Of a DNA stretch of 64,000 nucleotides, positions 19,716 through 27,695 are shown piece after piece. This DNA is from Microbulbifer halophilus (GTDB lineage: Bacteria > Pseudomonadota > Gammaproteobacteria > Pseudomonadales > Cellvibrionaceae): positions 44,890 through 108,889 of the forward strand of contig NZ_JAPIVK010000015.1 of NCBI RefSeq assembly GCF_026183675.1, written 5' to 3'. How positions within the stretch are numbered: the stretch's first letter is position 1; each line of letters opens with the position of its first letter. A program made the translations under genes and the position numbers. The notes below the pieces were generated by a model that worked only from the letters and a program-made list of their open reading frames with translations, did not search any database and was not told the origin of the DNA.

Positions 19716-21536
19716 CTATCCCCAAAGCCGCAACGGCACCATGCCCTCGGCGACGAGTACCGCGGTCCACTGTAGCGTGAGTAGCATTGCCACTGTATCC
19801 GGGGTTCCCCACCCTGAGTAGCGTCTCTGCCGGTATTGAATGGTCAGGCCTGCGAGTAGCGCGACGGGAAGTGTCGCTGTGAACACTGCCAATAGCAGGC
19901 TGGCGACCGTGATATCGCCTAGTTGCAGGAAAGACTGGTTGAAGAAAAATGGTATCGGCAGAGCCAGTGCCAGACAGGCAGGGAGTGGCACGAGCAGTGG
20001 GTTTTTGTGGTCGAGATTGCCCGAGATCAGCCGGAGTATTCCCGTCAAACAGATGTAGAGTATCCCCGCCAGTCCGAAACCCAGGCTCAACCAAAGCAGT
20101 ACCAGTACCGGGGTCGCTATCTGTTTGTAGGTGCGCAGTCCATTACTCATGGTTCGCCGTCCCGCGGAATCCCGGAAAAAGACATGCGAGGGGATGTTGC
20201 GTGCCTGGGCGCGATAAAGGTTGCCGCCGACGGGAGCCAGAAGCTGTGTTTCTGACTGGAAAGGGGTTAGTTGCAATCGTGCTCCCTGCGGATGGATACG
20301 GACAAAATTGAACAGGGTATCGACCCACGAAAACATCGCTATACCGTTAGGTTTGAGCGTATAGATACCGCTCCACTCGGAGGCAGGGGTGGCGGGTGTC
20401 GTCTGTGGGATCGTCGCAGTGGGATCGAGCTTCAGGTGTCGAATCAATACACTATTAAAGCGTTCGTAATCGGCATTTTCACTGTCGGCATTGTGGGCGA
20501 TAAAGAAAGCCTTCTTTTCTTCCGGGTAGAGACACAGCATGGCGCGGAAGCCGATGGTTGTACCTGGATGGCAAAGGCCGACGGTTCCGTGTCTGTCTCG
20601 CACTGCCAGTGACAGGCCGTGGCCGACAGCGAGCCCCGCCCGCTCCGCCGCTGTGCCTTCTGGCCAGCCTATGGCTTGTAGTAATTCCGGGCGGATAAAG
20701 GTCTGCCCGCGAATGCTGCCATCGCTCATCAGAAAGTGAGCAAACACGGCCATATCTGAAGCGGTAGTGATGAACTGGCCCGCCGGGCGCAGGTACAGGG
20801 GCGTGGCACTCTGTGTCTGTCCCTTCTCGAAATGGCCCATGGCGAGGTGGCGGTCGGTATCCGGACCTGTCTGTGAGGCAAAGCGGAAGCTGCTGTTGTG
20901 CATCGACAGTGGTTTGAGTAAATTTTTGTCGAGATACTGCTCATAGCGTCCGCCGGTAACTGCTTCGATGACCATGCCCAGCAGAGTGTAGCCGAGGTTA
21001 GAGTAGAGATATTGCTCCCCCGGTCGGGTGTGTATCCGTAATTGCGACGGATAGCGAGTAACGGTCTCCCGCAGCGGTGTGTCGCTGTCAGCCTCCAGGC
21101 TGAAGGCTTGCCAGAGGCGTATATTTTCCAGGCCGGCGGTGTGGGTCAGCAGGTGCTGAACACGGATCGGGTGTTTCTGGTTCCAGGGGTTATCGAGGGG
21201 AAGCTCTGGCAGAAGTGTTTTGATCGGTGTCTCAAGCGACAGCCTGTCTTCGCTCACGAGCCTCAAGACACCGGTGGACAGCACCACTTTGGCGATGGAG
21301 CCGACCAGAACCCGGTGGCCCCGAGTCATCGGTTCGCGGCTTTCGGCGTTGCTGAAGCCGGCGGCCGAGACCGAGACGGAGCCGTCGCCCGGCAGTAGTG
21401 ACCAAGTGGCGCCGACCAGATCCTCCTGCTGCAGCAATTTTTTTATTTCGGTGTGCAGGTTTTCGGCTGAGACGGCTGTGGTCGTGAACCAGAGGAATGC
21501 TGCCAGCAGCAGCCGGGAGATGGGAGTTATTGTCAT
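19716..21536 (-). CDS. Serine beta-lactamase-like hydrolase with C-terminal membrane segments
   Basis: A 606-aa protein with signal peptide (cut near AVSAE, residue 25), a class C beta-lactamase/AmpH-type hydrolase domain (about 30-390), a beta-rich middle section, and about four C-terminal membrane segments (about 475-600). Active-site motifs: Ser80-x-x-Lys83 in GSIAKVV, the Tyr motif YSNLGYTLLG, and HPGTTIGF in place of the KTG triad. Such proteins are usually periplasmic peptidases or esterases acting on D-amino-acid peptides or small esters. Substrate unknown; antibiotic resistance should not be assumed. It is a single gene divergent from nothing on its right (folM follows on the same strand upstream). 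Confidence 0.85.
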   Translation of the reverse strand: MTITPISRLLLAAFLWFTTTAVSAENLHTEIKKLLQQEDLVGATWSLLPGDGSVSVSAAGFSNAESREPMTRGHRVLVGSIAKVVLSTGVLRLVSEDRLSLETPIKTLLPELPLDNPWNQKHPIRVQHLLTHTAGLENIRLWQAFSLEADSDTPLRETVTRYPSQLRIHTRPGEQYLYSNLGYTLLGMVIEAVTGGRYEQYLDKNLLKPLSMHNSSFRFASQTGPDTDRHLAMGHFEKGQTQSATPLYLRPAGQFITTASDMAVFAHFLMSDGSIRGQTFIRPELLQAIGWPEGTAAERAGLAVGHGLSLAVRDRHGTVGLCHPGTTIGFRAMLCLYPEEKKAFFIAHNADSENADYERFNSVLIRHLKLDPTATIPQTTPATPASEWSGIYTLKPNGIAMFSWVDTLFNFVRIHPQGARLQLTPFQSETQLLAPVGGNLYRAQARNIPSHVFFRDSAGRRTMSNGLRTYKQIATPVLVLLWLSLGFGLAGILYICLTGILRLISGNLDHKNPLLVPLPACLALALPIPFFFNQSFLQLGDITVASLLLAVFTATLPVALLAGLTIQYRQRRYSGWGTPDTVAMLLTLQWTAVLVAEGMVPLRLWG

Positions 21537-21593
21537 AGGCCACTCTTCCGTTGAGTTTGTTTTTTGCGGTCCAGTTCGCGCTGTGGCGGCGAG

Positions 21594-22322
21594 TCAGATG
21601 TTGAGGCTTCGCCCCCCGTCCACCGCAATCACCTGCCCGTTGATATAGGAAGGGTCCCCAACCAGAAAGCGCACCGTGCGCGCGATATCCGTCTCGGTGC
21701 CGGTGCGGGCCAGCGGAATCCGCTCGACAATCGCACGCTGTGTTTCTGTATCCACTTCTTCCTGCTCCGGCCACAGAATGGCGCCGGGCGCTACTGCGTT
21801 GACGCGCACCGCCGGAGCCAGCTCCAGGGCCAGGCTCTTGGTCAGCATCACCAGTCCGGCCTTGGCGGCGCAGTAGATGGTGTGTCCTGGCATGGGCCGC
21901 TCGGCGTGGATATCCGCCATATTGACGATGCAGCCGCCGTTTTCCGACAGGGATGGCGCCAGTGCCTGGCTGAGAAAGAAGGGGGCCTTCAGGTTGCTGC
22001 CGATCAGTTCATCCCAGGCGTTTTCGTTGGCTTCGCCGATTGGTGTCGGGTAGAAGGCCGAGGCGTTGTTGATCAGTACCTGGATGCCGCCCCAGAGGTC
22101 GGTTGCCTCGCGGGCCAGTTTTTCGCAGTCCGCTACGGCGCCCAGGTCGCTTTGCAGGGCGGCGGCGGAGTCGGGGCGGATGCCGTTCAGTTCGTCTGCC
22201 AGCTCGCGCGCGGCGTCGGCGGAGTTGCGGTAGTGGATGATGACACGGTGGTCCCGGTGCAGGTCGCGGGCGATGGCGCGGCCCAGTCGGGCGGCGGCGC
22301 CGGTGATCAGGGCGTTACGCAT
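21594..22322 (-). CDS. Pteridine reductase (FolM-like SDR)
   Basis: NADPH-dependent short-chain reductase predicted to reduce dihydropteridines such as dihydromonapterin or dihydrofolate. The N-terminal Rossmann motif is [12 protein letters not shown]. The active site shows Asp-x12-Tyr-x3-Lys ([19 protein letters not shown]), the Asp-Tyr-Lys arrangement of PTR1-type pteridine reductases rather than the usual SDR Ser-Tyr-Lys. Start at 22322 (MRNALITG) overlaps the cca stop by 8 bases, so it is translationally coupled to cca. 242 aa. The nearby folB-folK makes a folate or pterin role plausible. Confidence 0.85.
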   Translation of the reverse strand: MRNALITGAAARLGRAIARDLHRDHRVIIHYRNSADAARELADELNGIRPDSAAALQSDLGAVADCEKLAREATDLWGGIQVLINNASAFYPTPIGEANENAWDELIGSNLKAPFFLSQALAPSLSENGGCIVNMADIHAERPMPGHTIYCAAKAGLVMLTKSLALELAPAVRVNAVAPGAILWPEQEEVDTETQRAIVERIPLARTGTETDIARTVRFLVGDPSYINGQVIAVDGGRSLNI

Positions 22323-23550
22323 TGCCGTCGTTCTCAAGGTATTGGTTCTTTATCTCGGCAATAGCGCGGATGCGGGCCCGATCCAGCGCCTTGCCCAGCT
22401 CGGCACCCTGGTAGCCCTGTTCCATCAGCGCCTCGGCGGAGGCGCCGGCGGCGGCCTCTCGTACCGCGCGCAGGTAGTCCACCTGCGGGTAGTCGCGGTC
22501 CTGTAGCCCCTCGCGGCCGCGGGCGTCCGCTTCGCAGGCCTTGAGAAAATCCTCGAAGCGCTCCGGGCGGCGCAGTGCGTCCAGCGCGCGCAGCACCTTC
22601 ATCAGTGTTTGCGGGCGCAGGTCGAAGGCCTTGTGGCAGTGCAGGTGGTATTCGCAGACGCCGGTGGCCAGTGCGGTCAGTTGCTTGGGCGCGCGCCAGC
22701 GTTTGCAGACATCGCGGACCAGCGGCAGGCCGGCGACTTCGTGGCCGCGGTGGCTGGGCAGAATCTCTTTCGGGGTGGTGCCCTTGCCCAAGTCGTGCAA
22801 CAGCGTTGCGAAGCGCACGGGCAACTCCGGCGGCGCGGCGCGCAGGGCCATCAGGACATGCTCGCCGGTATCGACTTCCGGGTGGTGTTTGGGTGGCTGG
22901 GGCACGCCGAACAGGCAGTCCACCTCCGGCAGCAGTACTTTCAGGGCGCCGCAGTCGCGCAGCACGCGGATAAAGATATCCGGATCCGGTTCGGTCAGCG
23001 CCCGGCTCACTTCCTTCCACACCCGTTCCGGCACCAGATGTTCCACTTCGCCTGCATCCACCATCTTCCGCATCAGCGTCAGAGTCTCGTCGGCGATGGT
23101 AAAACCGAGGTGGTGGTAGCGGGCGGTGAAGCGCGCCACACGCAGGATGCGCAGCGGGTCTTCGGCGAAGGCCGGGGAGACGTGGCGCAGCAGGCGGGCT
23201 TCCAGGTCGGCGCGCCCGCCGTAGGGATCGATCAGTTCGCCGTCCTCGCTCTCGGCCATGGCGTTGATGGTGAGATCGCGGCGCAGCAGGTCCTGCTTGA
23301 GGGTGACGTCGGGTTCGGCGTAGACGGTAAAACCGCCGTAACCGTGGCCGCTCTTGCGCTCGGTGCGGGCGAGGGCGTACTCCTCGCCGGTGTCGGGGTG
23401 CAGGAATACCGGAAAGTCCTTGCCCACCGGGCGGTAGCCGAGGGCCTCCATTTTTGCGGCGTCGGCGCCTGTGACCACCCAGTCGCGCTCGTGCACCGGA
23501 CGCTTGAGGAGTCTGTCGCGGATGGCGCCGCCCACCAGGTAGATCTTCAT
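22315..23550 (-). CDS. cca: CCA tRNA nucleotidyltransferase with HD domain
   Basis: Adds or repairs the 3' CCA end of tRNAs. The N-terminal class II polymerase-beta-like domain starts [15 protein letters not shown] and contains [12 protein letters not shown] and the acidic metal site. The C-terminal HD phosphohydrolase domain contains [14 protein letters not shown]. Length 411 aa matches the E. coli bifunctional type. It is upstream of the overlapping pteridine reductase gene. Confidence 0.95.
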   Translation of the reverse strand: MKIYLVGGAIRDRLLKRPVHERDWVVTGADAAKMEALGYRPVGKDFPVFLHPDTGEEYALARTERKSGHGYGGFTVYAEPDVTLKQDLLRRDLTINAMAESEDGELIDPYGGRADLEARLLRHVSPAFAEDPLRILRVARFTARYHHLGFTIADETLTLMRKMVDAGEVEHLVPERVWKEVSRALTEPDPDIFIRVLRDCGALKVLLPEVDCLFGVPQPPKHHPEVDTGEHVLMALRAAPPELPVRFATLLHDLGKGTTPKEILPSHRGHEVAGLPLVRDVCKRWRAPKQLTALATGVCEYHLHCHKAFDLRPQTLMKVLRALDALRRPERFEDFLKACEADARGREGLQDRDYPQVDYLRAVREAAAGASAEALMEQGYQGAELGKALDRARIRAIAEIKNQYLENDGNA

Positions 23551-23689
23551 CGGTTCTGTCCCGCGCGGTGGGGAGGAGTCTGCCGGGATAAGCGCTCTAC
23601 TGCCATAAGTCCGTTGATTCCGGCGCCGCTCGCCGTTTTGCGCGGCCGCGGTATATAGGGGAAAGGTGAAACGGGAGTTTCGGCAAGAT

Positions 23690-23768
23690 AAAAAAAAGGC
23701 CCCGAAAATACAAGGGGGCCCAGGGTCTTAGGGTATTCGTGTTGAGAATAACCATTCACCATTCAATG
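23690..23768 (-). ncRNA. Candidate small RNA (own promoter and terminator)
   Basis: A transcript of about 80 bases is predicted on the minus strand. A near-consensus promoter lies just upstream. At the 3' end GGGGCC(C) and GGCCCC flank an 11-base loop (stem arms 697-703 and 714-720 of the 23000s) and are followed by TTTTTTTT. No convincing protein fits: the only ORF across it reads into cca's leader and has no ribosome-binding site. No RNA family was recognised. It could alternatively be a leader transcript for cca that ends early. Confidence 0.5.
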
Positions 23769-23774
23769 GCCGCC

Positions 23775-23802
23775 ATTCTATTGAACCTGTCATAACTGTC
23801 AA
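23775..23802 (-). promoter_or_regulatory. Sigma-70 promoter of the candidate small RNA
   Basis: On the minus strand TTGACA (23797-23802) and TAGAAT (23775-23780) are separated by 16 bases. Transcription would start near 23768, and a strong terminator follows about 75 bases on. Confidence 0.6.
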
Positions 23803-24042
23803 CACTATCTTTCGAGATATTTTTTGAGGGGCTTGGCTCGCCGTTCGTCAATACAGTAAAGGGGCCGAGTTTAAGACTGGCTTTGCAGTCTTCGGCAGCA
23901 TAATTTATAAGTGTGCTCCACAAAAACAGGATAAATTCGCGGCAGACTGTCTCTTTCAGCGGTTTGCGTGCGGAAACGGACTGTGAAAATGCCTGTGAGA
24001 GTACCTGTCGCTAATCGCGGGATGTTTGGGGGAAATAATAAG

Positions 24043-24609
24043 ATGAATGAACTGCATGTATTGACCACCGGGGAAGCTGCGCGGTATTGCGGGGTCAATT
24101 TTCGCACGGTGATCCGCTGGATCGAGCGGGGTCAGCTCAAGGCGTACAAGCTGCCGGGGCGCGGTGATCACCGCATCTGTGTGGAGGATTTTGTCGGCTT
24201 TCTGCGCGACAACGCCATGCCGGTGCCCGGAGAACTGGCCGGTGCCAGCCGCAAGGTGCTGATGCTCGCCGGTGATCCGGAGCTGACCGGCAGCGGGCGC
24301 CAGGCCCTGCTGCAGGATGGCTGTGAGGTGGATGTCGCCGGCGACGCTTTTGTTGCCGGCACCCTGCTGGCCGGCTGCAAGCCGGCCCTGATGTTGATGG
24401 ACGCCAACCTGGTGGGTGCCGAGGGTTTCCGGATTCTCGACCACCTGCGCTCCAACAGCGACTACGCCAATGTCCGCGTGCTGGTGGTGGCGCCCGCCGG
24501 GGACCGCGACCAGCAACGCTGGCTGGACGCCGGGGCCGACGCGCTCATCGCCCAGGCGACCGACCGCGGCGAGCTGGCGGCCAAGGTGAAGTTGCTGCTC
24601 GAGGTGTGA
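24043..24609 (+). CDS. HTH (excisionase/MerR-like) plus receiver-domain regulator
   Basis: A 188-aa predicted DNA-binding protein. The N-terminal winged helix (about 5-60) reads TTGEAARYCGVNFRTVIRWIERGQLKAYKLPGRG, typical of excisionase/MerR-like domains. The rest (about 68-188) is a response-regulator receiver fold (VLMLAGDPEL, LMLMDANLVGAEGFRILDHLRS) with the phosphorylatable-type Asp. The usual conserved Lys near the C terminus is not evident, so it may be a pseudo-receiver. ATG 24043 is chosen over 23968 and 24022 because GGGGGA lies 9 bases upstream. No kinase gene is adjacent. Confidence 0.8.
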   Translation: MNELHVLTTGEAARYCGVNFRTVIRWIERGQLKAYKLPGRGDHRICVEDFVGFLRDNAMPVPGELAGASRKVLMLAGDPELTGSGRQALLQDGCEVDVAGDAFVAGTLLAGCKPALMLMDANLVGAEGFRILDHLRSNSDYANVRVLVVAPAGDRDQQRWLDAGADALIAQATDRGELAAKVKLLLEV

Positions 24610-24670
24610 TCAGTGTCTGGTGGCCAGTGGTTAGATGTCACTGACCACTCACCACCAGCCACTGGCCACA
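24610..24670. repeat. TGGCCAGTGG/CCACTGGCCA inverted repeat
   Basis: The 61-base 3'-3' spacer between the HTH-receiver gene and spoVR is nearly all one imperfect palindrome (GTGGCCAGTGGTTAG facing CAGCCACTGGCCACACTAG). It may serve as a shared transcript end. A related fragment (CCAGTGGCGGGTGGTCGGTGACC) follows osmC near 60083. Confidence 0.45.
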
Positions 24671-26260
24671 CTAGATTGGTTTGGGAATCAACATCGATTC
24701 CTCTTCCCCTTCGGCGCGATCACGTCCCTGTTCGGGGCAATGATAGCTGGCGGTGATTTCGTCGCCGTGCAGGCTGTGCAGGTGCACGTCGAAGCCCCAG
24801 AGCCGGTGCAGGTGGCGCATGACCTCGCTGCTGTCCTTGCCCAGCGGACGGCGCCGGTGCTGGGTGTGGTGCAGCGTCAGCGAGCGGTCGCCGCGGGTGT
24901 CCACTGAGAAGACCTGGATATTGGGTTCGCGATTGCCGAGGTTGTATTGCCCGGCCAGGTTGGCGCGGAGCTGGCGGTAGCCGTCCTCGTCGTGGATGGG
25001 ACCGATCACGATGTCGTTCTCCCGGTCGTCATCATTGATGCAGAAGAGCTTCATGTCGCGCATTACCTTTGGCGACAGGAATTGCAGGATAAAGCTCTCG
25101 TCCTTGAAGTCCCGCATCGCGAACTGCAGCGTCTCCTTCCAGTTGCTGCCGGCGATATCCGGGAACCACTGGCGGTCCTCGTCGGTGGGGTTTTCGCAGA
25201 TGCGCCGCAAGTCGCTGAAGATGCTGAAGCCCAGTGTGTAGGGATTGATGCCGCTGTAGTAGGGGCTGTCGAACGGCGGCTGGTAGATCACATTGGTGTG
25301 GCTCTGCAGGAACTCCATCATGAAGCCGTCGGTCACGCGCCCGCGTTTGTGCAGTTCCGTCAGCAGTGTGTAGTGCCAGAAGGAGGCCCAGCCCTCGTTC
25401 ATTACCTGGGTCTGGCGCTGTGGGTAGAAATACTGCGCCAGCTTGCGCACGATGCGCACCAGCTCCCGCTGCCAGTTCTCCAGCAGTGGCGCATGCTTCT
25501 CGACGAAGTAGAGCAGGTTTTCCTGCGGTTCTTCCGGGAAGTGGTTTACGGGTTTCTCCTCTTCGCCTTCGCCCATTTTCGGGATGGTCCGCCACAGGTC
25601 GTTCAATTGACGCTGGCGGTATTCCTCCCGCTCTTTCTGACGGCGCTCCTCCTCCTCGGCGGAGATGGGGTAGGGCCGTTTGTAGCGGTCCACGCCGAAA
25701 TTCATCAGCGCGTGGCAGGAATCCAGGATCGCTTCCACTTCATCCAGCCCGTAGCGTTCCTCACAGCGGGAAATATAGTTTTTGGCGAAGATCAGGTAGT
25801 CGATGATACTGCCGGCATCGGTCCAGCTGCGGAACAGGTAGTTGCCCTTGAAGAAGGAGTTGTGCCCGTAGCTGGCGTGGGCGATCACCAGAGCCTGCAT
25901 CGTCATGGTGTTCTCTTCCATCAGGTAGGCGATGCAGGGGTTGGAGTTGATGACGATCTCGTAGGCCAGCCCCATCAGGCCGCGCTGGTAACTGTTCTCG
26001 ACACTGATGAACTGCTTGCCGAAAGACCAGTGGTTGTAGCCCACCGGCATGCCCACCGAGGAGTAGGCGTCCATCATCTGCTCCGAACTGATGATCTCGA
26101 TCTGGTTCGGGTAGGTGTCCAGGCCAAATTCCTCGGCCAGCTCGCCGATGGCGGCGTCGTATTTCTGCACCAGTTCGAAGGTCCACTCCGAACTGGTGGA
26201 AATGGGCCCGCTGGACTCCGTATCGGGCGGCGTGGTTCCCGTCGGGTAGGTATCGAGCAT
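24671..26260 (-). CDS. SpoVR family protein (YcgB-like)
   Basis: A 529-aa soluble protein of the SpoVR/YcgB family. Family blocks include GMPVGYNHWSFGKQFI, IAYLMEENTMTMQALVIAHASYGHNSFF, VMNEGWASFWHYTLL and NPYTLGFSIFSDLRRICENP. In Bacillus the homologue affects spore cortex formation; in proteobacteria it is a stress-associated partner of the PrkA kinase and YeaH. The biochemical role is unresolved. Its ATG overlaps the yeaH stop (TGATG), so the two are coupled. Confidence 0.93.
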   Translation of the reverse strand: MLDTYPTGTTPPDTESSGPISTSSEWTFELVQKYDAAIGELAEEFGLDTYPNQIEIISSEQMMDAYSSVGMPVGYNHWSFGKQFISVENSYQRGLMGLAYEIVINSNPCIAYLMEENTMTMQALVIAHASYGHNSFFKGNYLFRSWTDAGSIIDYLIFAKNYISRCEERYGLDEVEAILDSCHALMNFGVDRYKRPYPISAEEEERRQKEREEYRQRQLNDLWRTIPKMGEGEEEKPVNHFPEEPQENLLYFVEKHAPLLENWQRELVRIVRKLAQYFYPQRQTQVMNEGWASFWHYTLLTELHKRGRVTDGFMMEFLQSHTNVIYQPPFDSPYYSGINPYTLGFSIFSDLRRICENPTDEDRQWFPDIAGSNWKETLQFAMRDFKDESFILQFLSPKVMRDMKLFCINDDDRENDIVIGPIHDEDGYRQLRANLAGQYNLGNREPNIQVFSVDTRGDRSLTLHHTQHRRRPLGKDSSEVMRHLHRLWGFDVHLHSLHGDEITASYHCPEQGRDRAEGEEESMLIPKPI

Positions 26261-27540
26261 CAGGCGGCTACCTTCTGGCTGAATAGTTGGCGAAATACCG
26301 GGTAGATATCCTGTATGTCCACGATCTGTTCCATCGCAAAGTGATCGGGGAACAACCCGCGCACGCTCTCATACTCCTCCCACAGCGCCTGGTGGTCGCG
26401 CGGGGTGATTTCCACGTAGGAGTAGTATTGGACCTCCGGCATGATGTCGTCGATCAGGATCTTGTGGCAGGTGCTGGAGTCGTCGTTCCAGTTGTCGCCA
26501 TCGGACGCCTGGGCGCCGTAGATATTCCACTCGCTGGCGGGGTAACGCTCGCGCATGACCCGGCGCATCAGTTTCAGTGCGCTGGAAACGATGGTGCCGC
26601 CGGTCTCGCGGGAGTAGAAAAACTCCTCCTCGTCCACCTCCTTGGCGCTGGTGTGGTGGCGGATGAAGACCACTTCCGTGTATTCGTAACTGCGCCGCAG
26701 GAACAGGTACAGCAGCAGGAAGAAGCGCTTGGCCATGTCTTTGGTGGCCTGGTTCATGGAACCGGAGACATCCATCAGGCAGAACATTACCGCCTTGGAG
26801 CGGGGCCGCGGCTGTCGCATCAGCAGGTTGTACTTGAGGTCGAAATCATCGAGGAAGGGGACCCGCGCTATGCGCTGGCGGATCTCGTCGATTTTACCGC
26901 GCAGGTGTTCGATCCTGCGCATGTCCCGCAGTGCGGGATCCTTGTCTTCCTCCCGCTCCAGTTCCGTTTCCAGTTCGCGGATATTGCGCCGCTTGCCGCT
27001 GGTGAGGGCGATGCGGCGGGCATTGGCGGCGCGCATGGAGCGTACCACGTTGATCCGCCCGGGCGTGCCCTCCTCGCTGATGCCGGCGCGCACCACCTGG
27101 AAGGATTCGTTGCCGGCCAGGCGGCGCTTGATCATGTTGGGCAGTTGCAGGCCCTCGAACATGAAGTCGAGGAATTCCTCCTGGGAAATCTGGAAGACGA
27201 AGTCGTCCACGCCCTCGCCGCTGTCGCTGGCGCCGCTGCCGCTACCACCCGAACCGCCCTGCTGGCCCTGGCGGGGAATGCGGTCGCCGGTGACGAATTC
27301 CCGGTTGCCGGGCAGCACCTGTTCCACATGGCCGCCGGGGCCGTGGGAGAAGACCGGCTCGCTGATGTCGCGGGTGGGAATGCTGATCCGCTCGCCCTTG
27401 TCCATATCGGTGATGGAGCGGCTGTTCATGGCTTCGCCGACGGCCTTTTTGATATGGGCCTTGTAGCGCCGCAGGAACCGCTGCCGGTTCACGGTGCTCT
27501 TCTTCTTGCCGTTCAGTCGGCGGTCGATGATATAGCTCAT
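26260..27540 (-). CDS. DUF444 family protein (YeaH/YhbH-like)
   Basis: A 426-aa member of the YeaH/YhbH (DUF444) family. Start at 27540 gives [34 protein letters not shown], the conserved basic N terminus. A Gly/Ser-rich stretch (about residues 90-105) precedes a von Willebrand A-like C-terminal domain with the MIDAS-type [18 protein letters not shown]. It lies between prkA and spoVR, a three-gene set repeatedly found together and induced in nitrogen starvation or stationary phase. Molecular function unknown. Confidence 0.93.
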   Translation of the reverse strand: MSYIIDRRLNGKKKSTVNRQRFLRRYKAHIKKAVGEAMNSRSITDMDKGERISIPTRDISEPVFSHGPGGHVEQVLPGNREFVTGDRIPRQGQQGGSGGSGSGASDSGEGVDDFVFQISQEEFLDFMFEGLQLPNMIKRRLAGNESFQVVRAGISEEGTPGRINVVRSMRAANARRIALTSGKRRNIRELETELEREEDKDPALRDMRRIEHLRGKIDEIRQRIARVPFLDDFDLKYNLLMRQPRPRSKAVMFCLMDVSGSMNQATKDMAKRFFLLLYLFLRRSYEYTEVVFIRHHTSAKEVDEEEFFYSRETGGTIVSSALKLMRRVMRERYPASEWNIYGAQASDGDNWNDDSSTCHKILIDDIMPEVQYYSYVEITPRDHQALWEEYESVRGLFPDHFAMEQIVDIQDIYPVFRQLFSQKVAA

Positions 27541-27583
27541 ATTACTGCCTTTAGTCGGGAGCGCGGCGGCGTCGCGGCCGTTC

Positions 27584-27633
27584 CTGTAGGAGCCTCTGCG
27601 GTGCTCCATTCGCCTGCAAACAGGCTCCTACAG
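27584..27633. repeat. 12-bp-arm palindrome CTGTAGGAGCCT..AGGCTCCTACAG
   Basis: Perfect arms at 27584-27595 and 27622-27633 enclose a 26-base centre with a second short pairing. The element lies between prkA and yeaH. It belongs to the TAGGAGCCTG extragenic repeats common in Pseudomonas-like genomes. Partial copies (CAGGCTCCTGCAG) occur near 41848 and 52862. It may modulate readthrough between prkA and yeaH. Confidence 0.7.
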
Positions 27634-27695
27634 CTTGTGATCCGCTCTAACATCTGCCGCCACTTCTGGATTCAACGCCATGGCGGATTGAGCTG

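Noticed and set aside
19716-21536. Serine hydrolase as a beta-lactamase resistance gene
   Set aside because: The protein is over 600 aa with C-terminal membrane segments and an HPG motif instead of KTG; peptidase/esterase-type family members are more likely.
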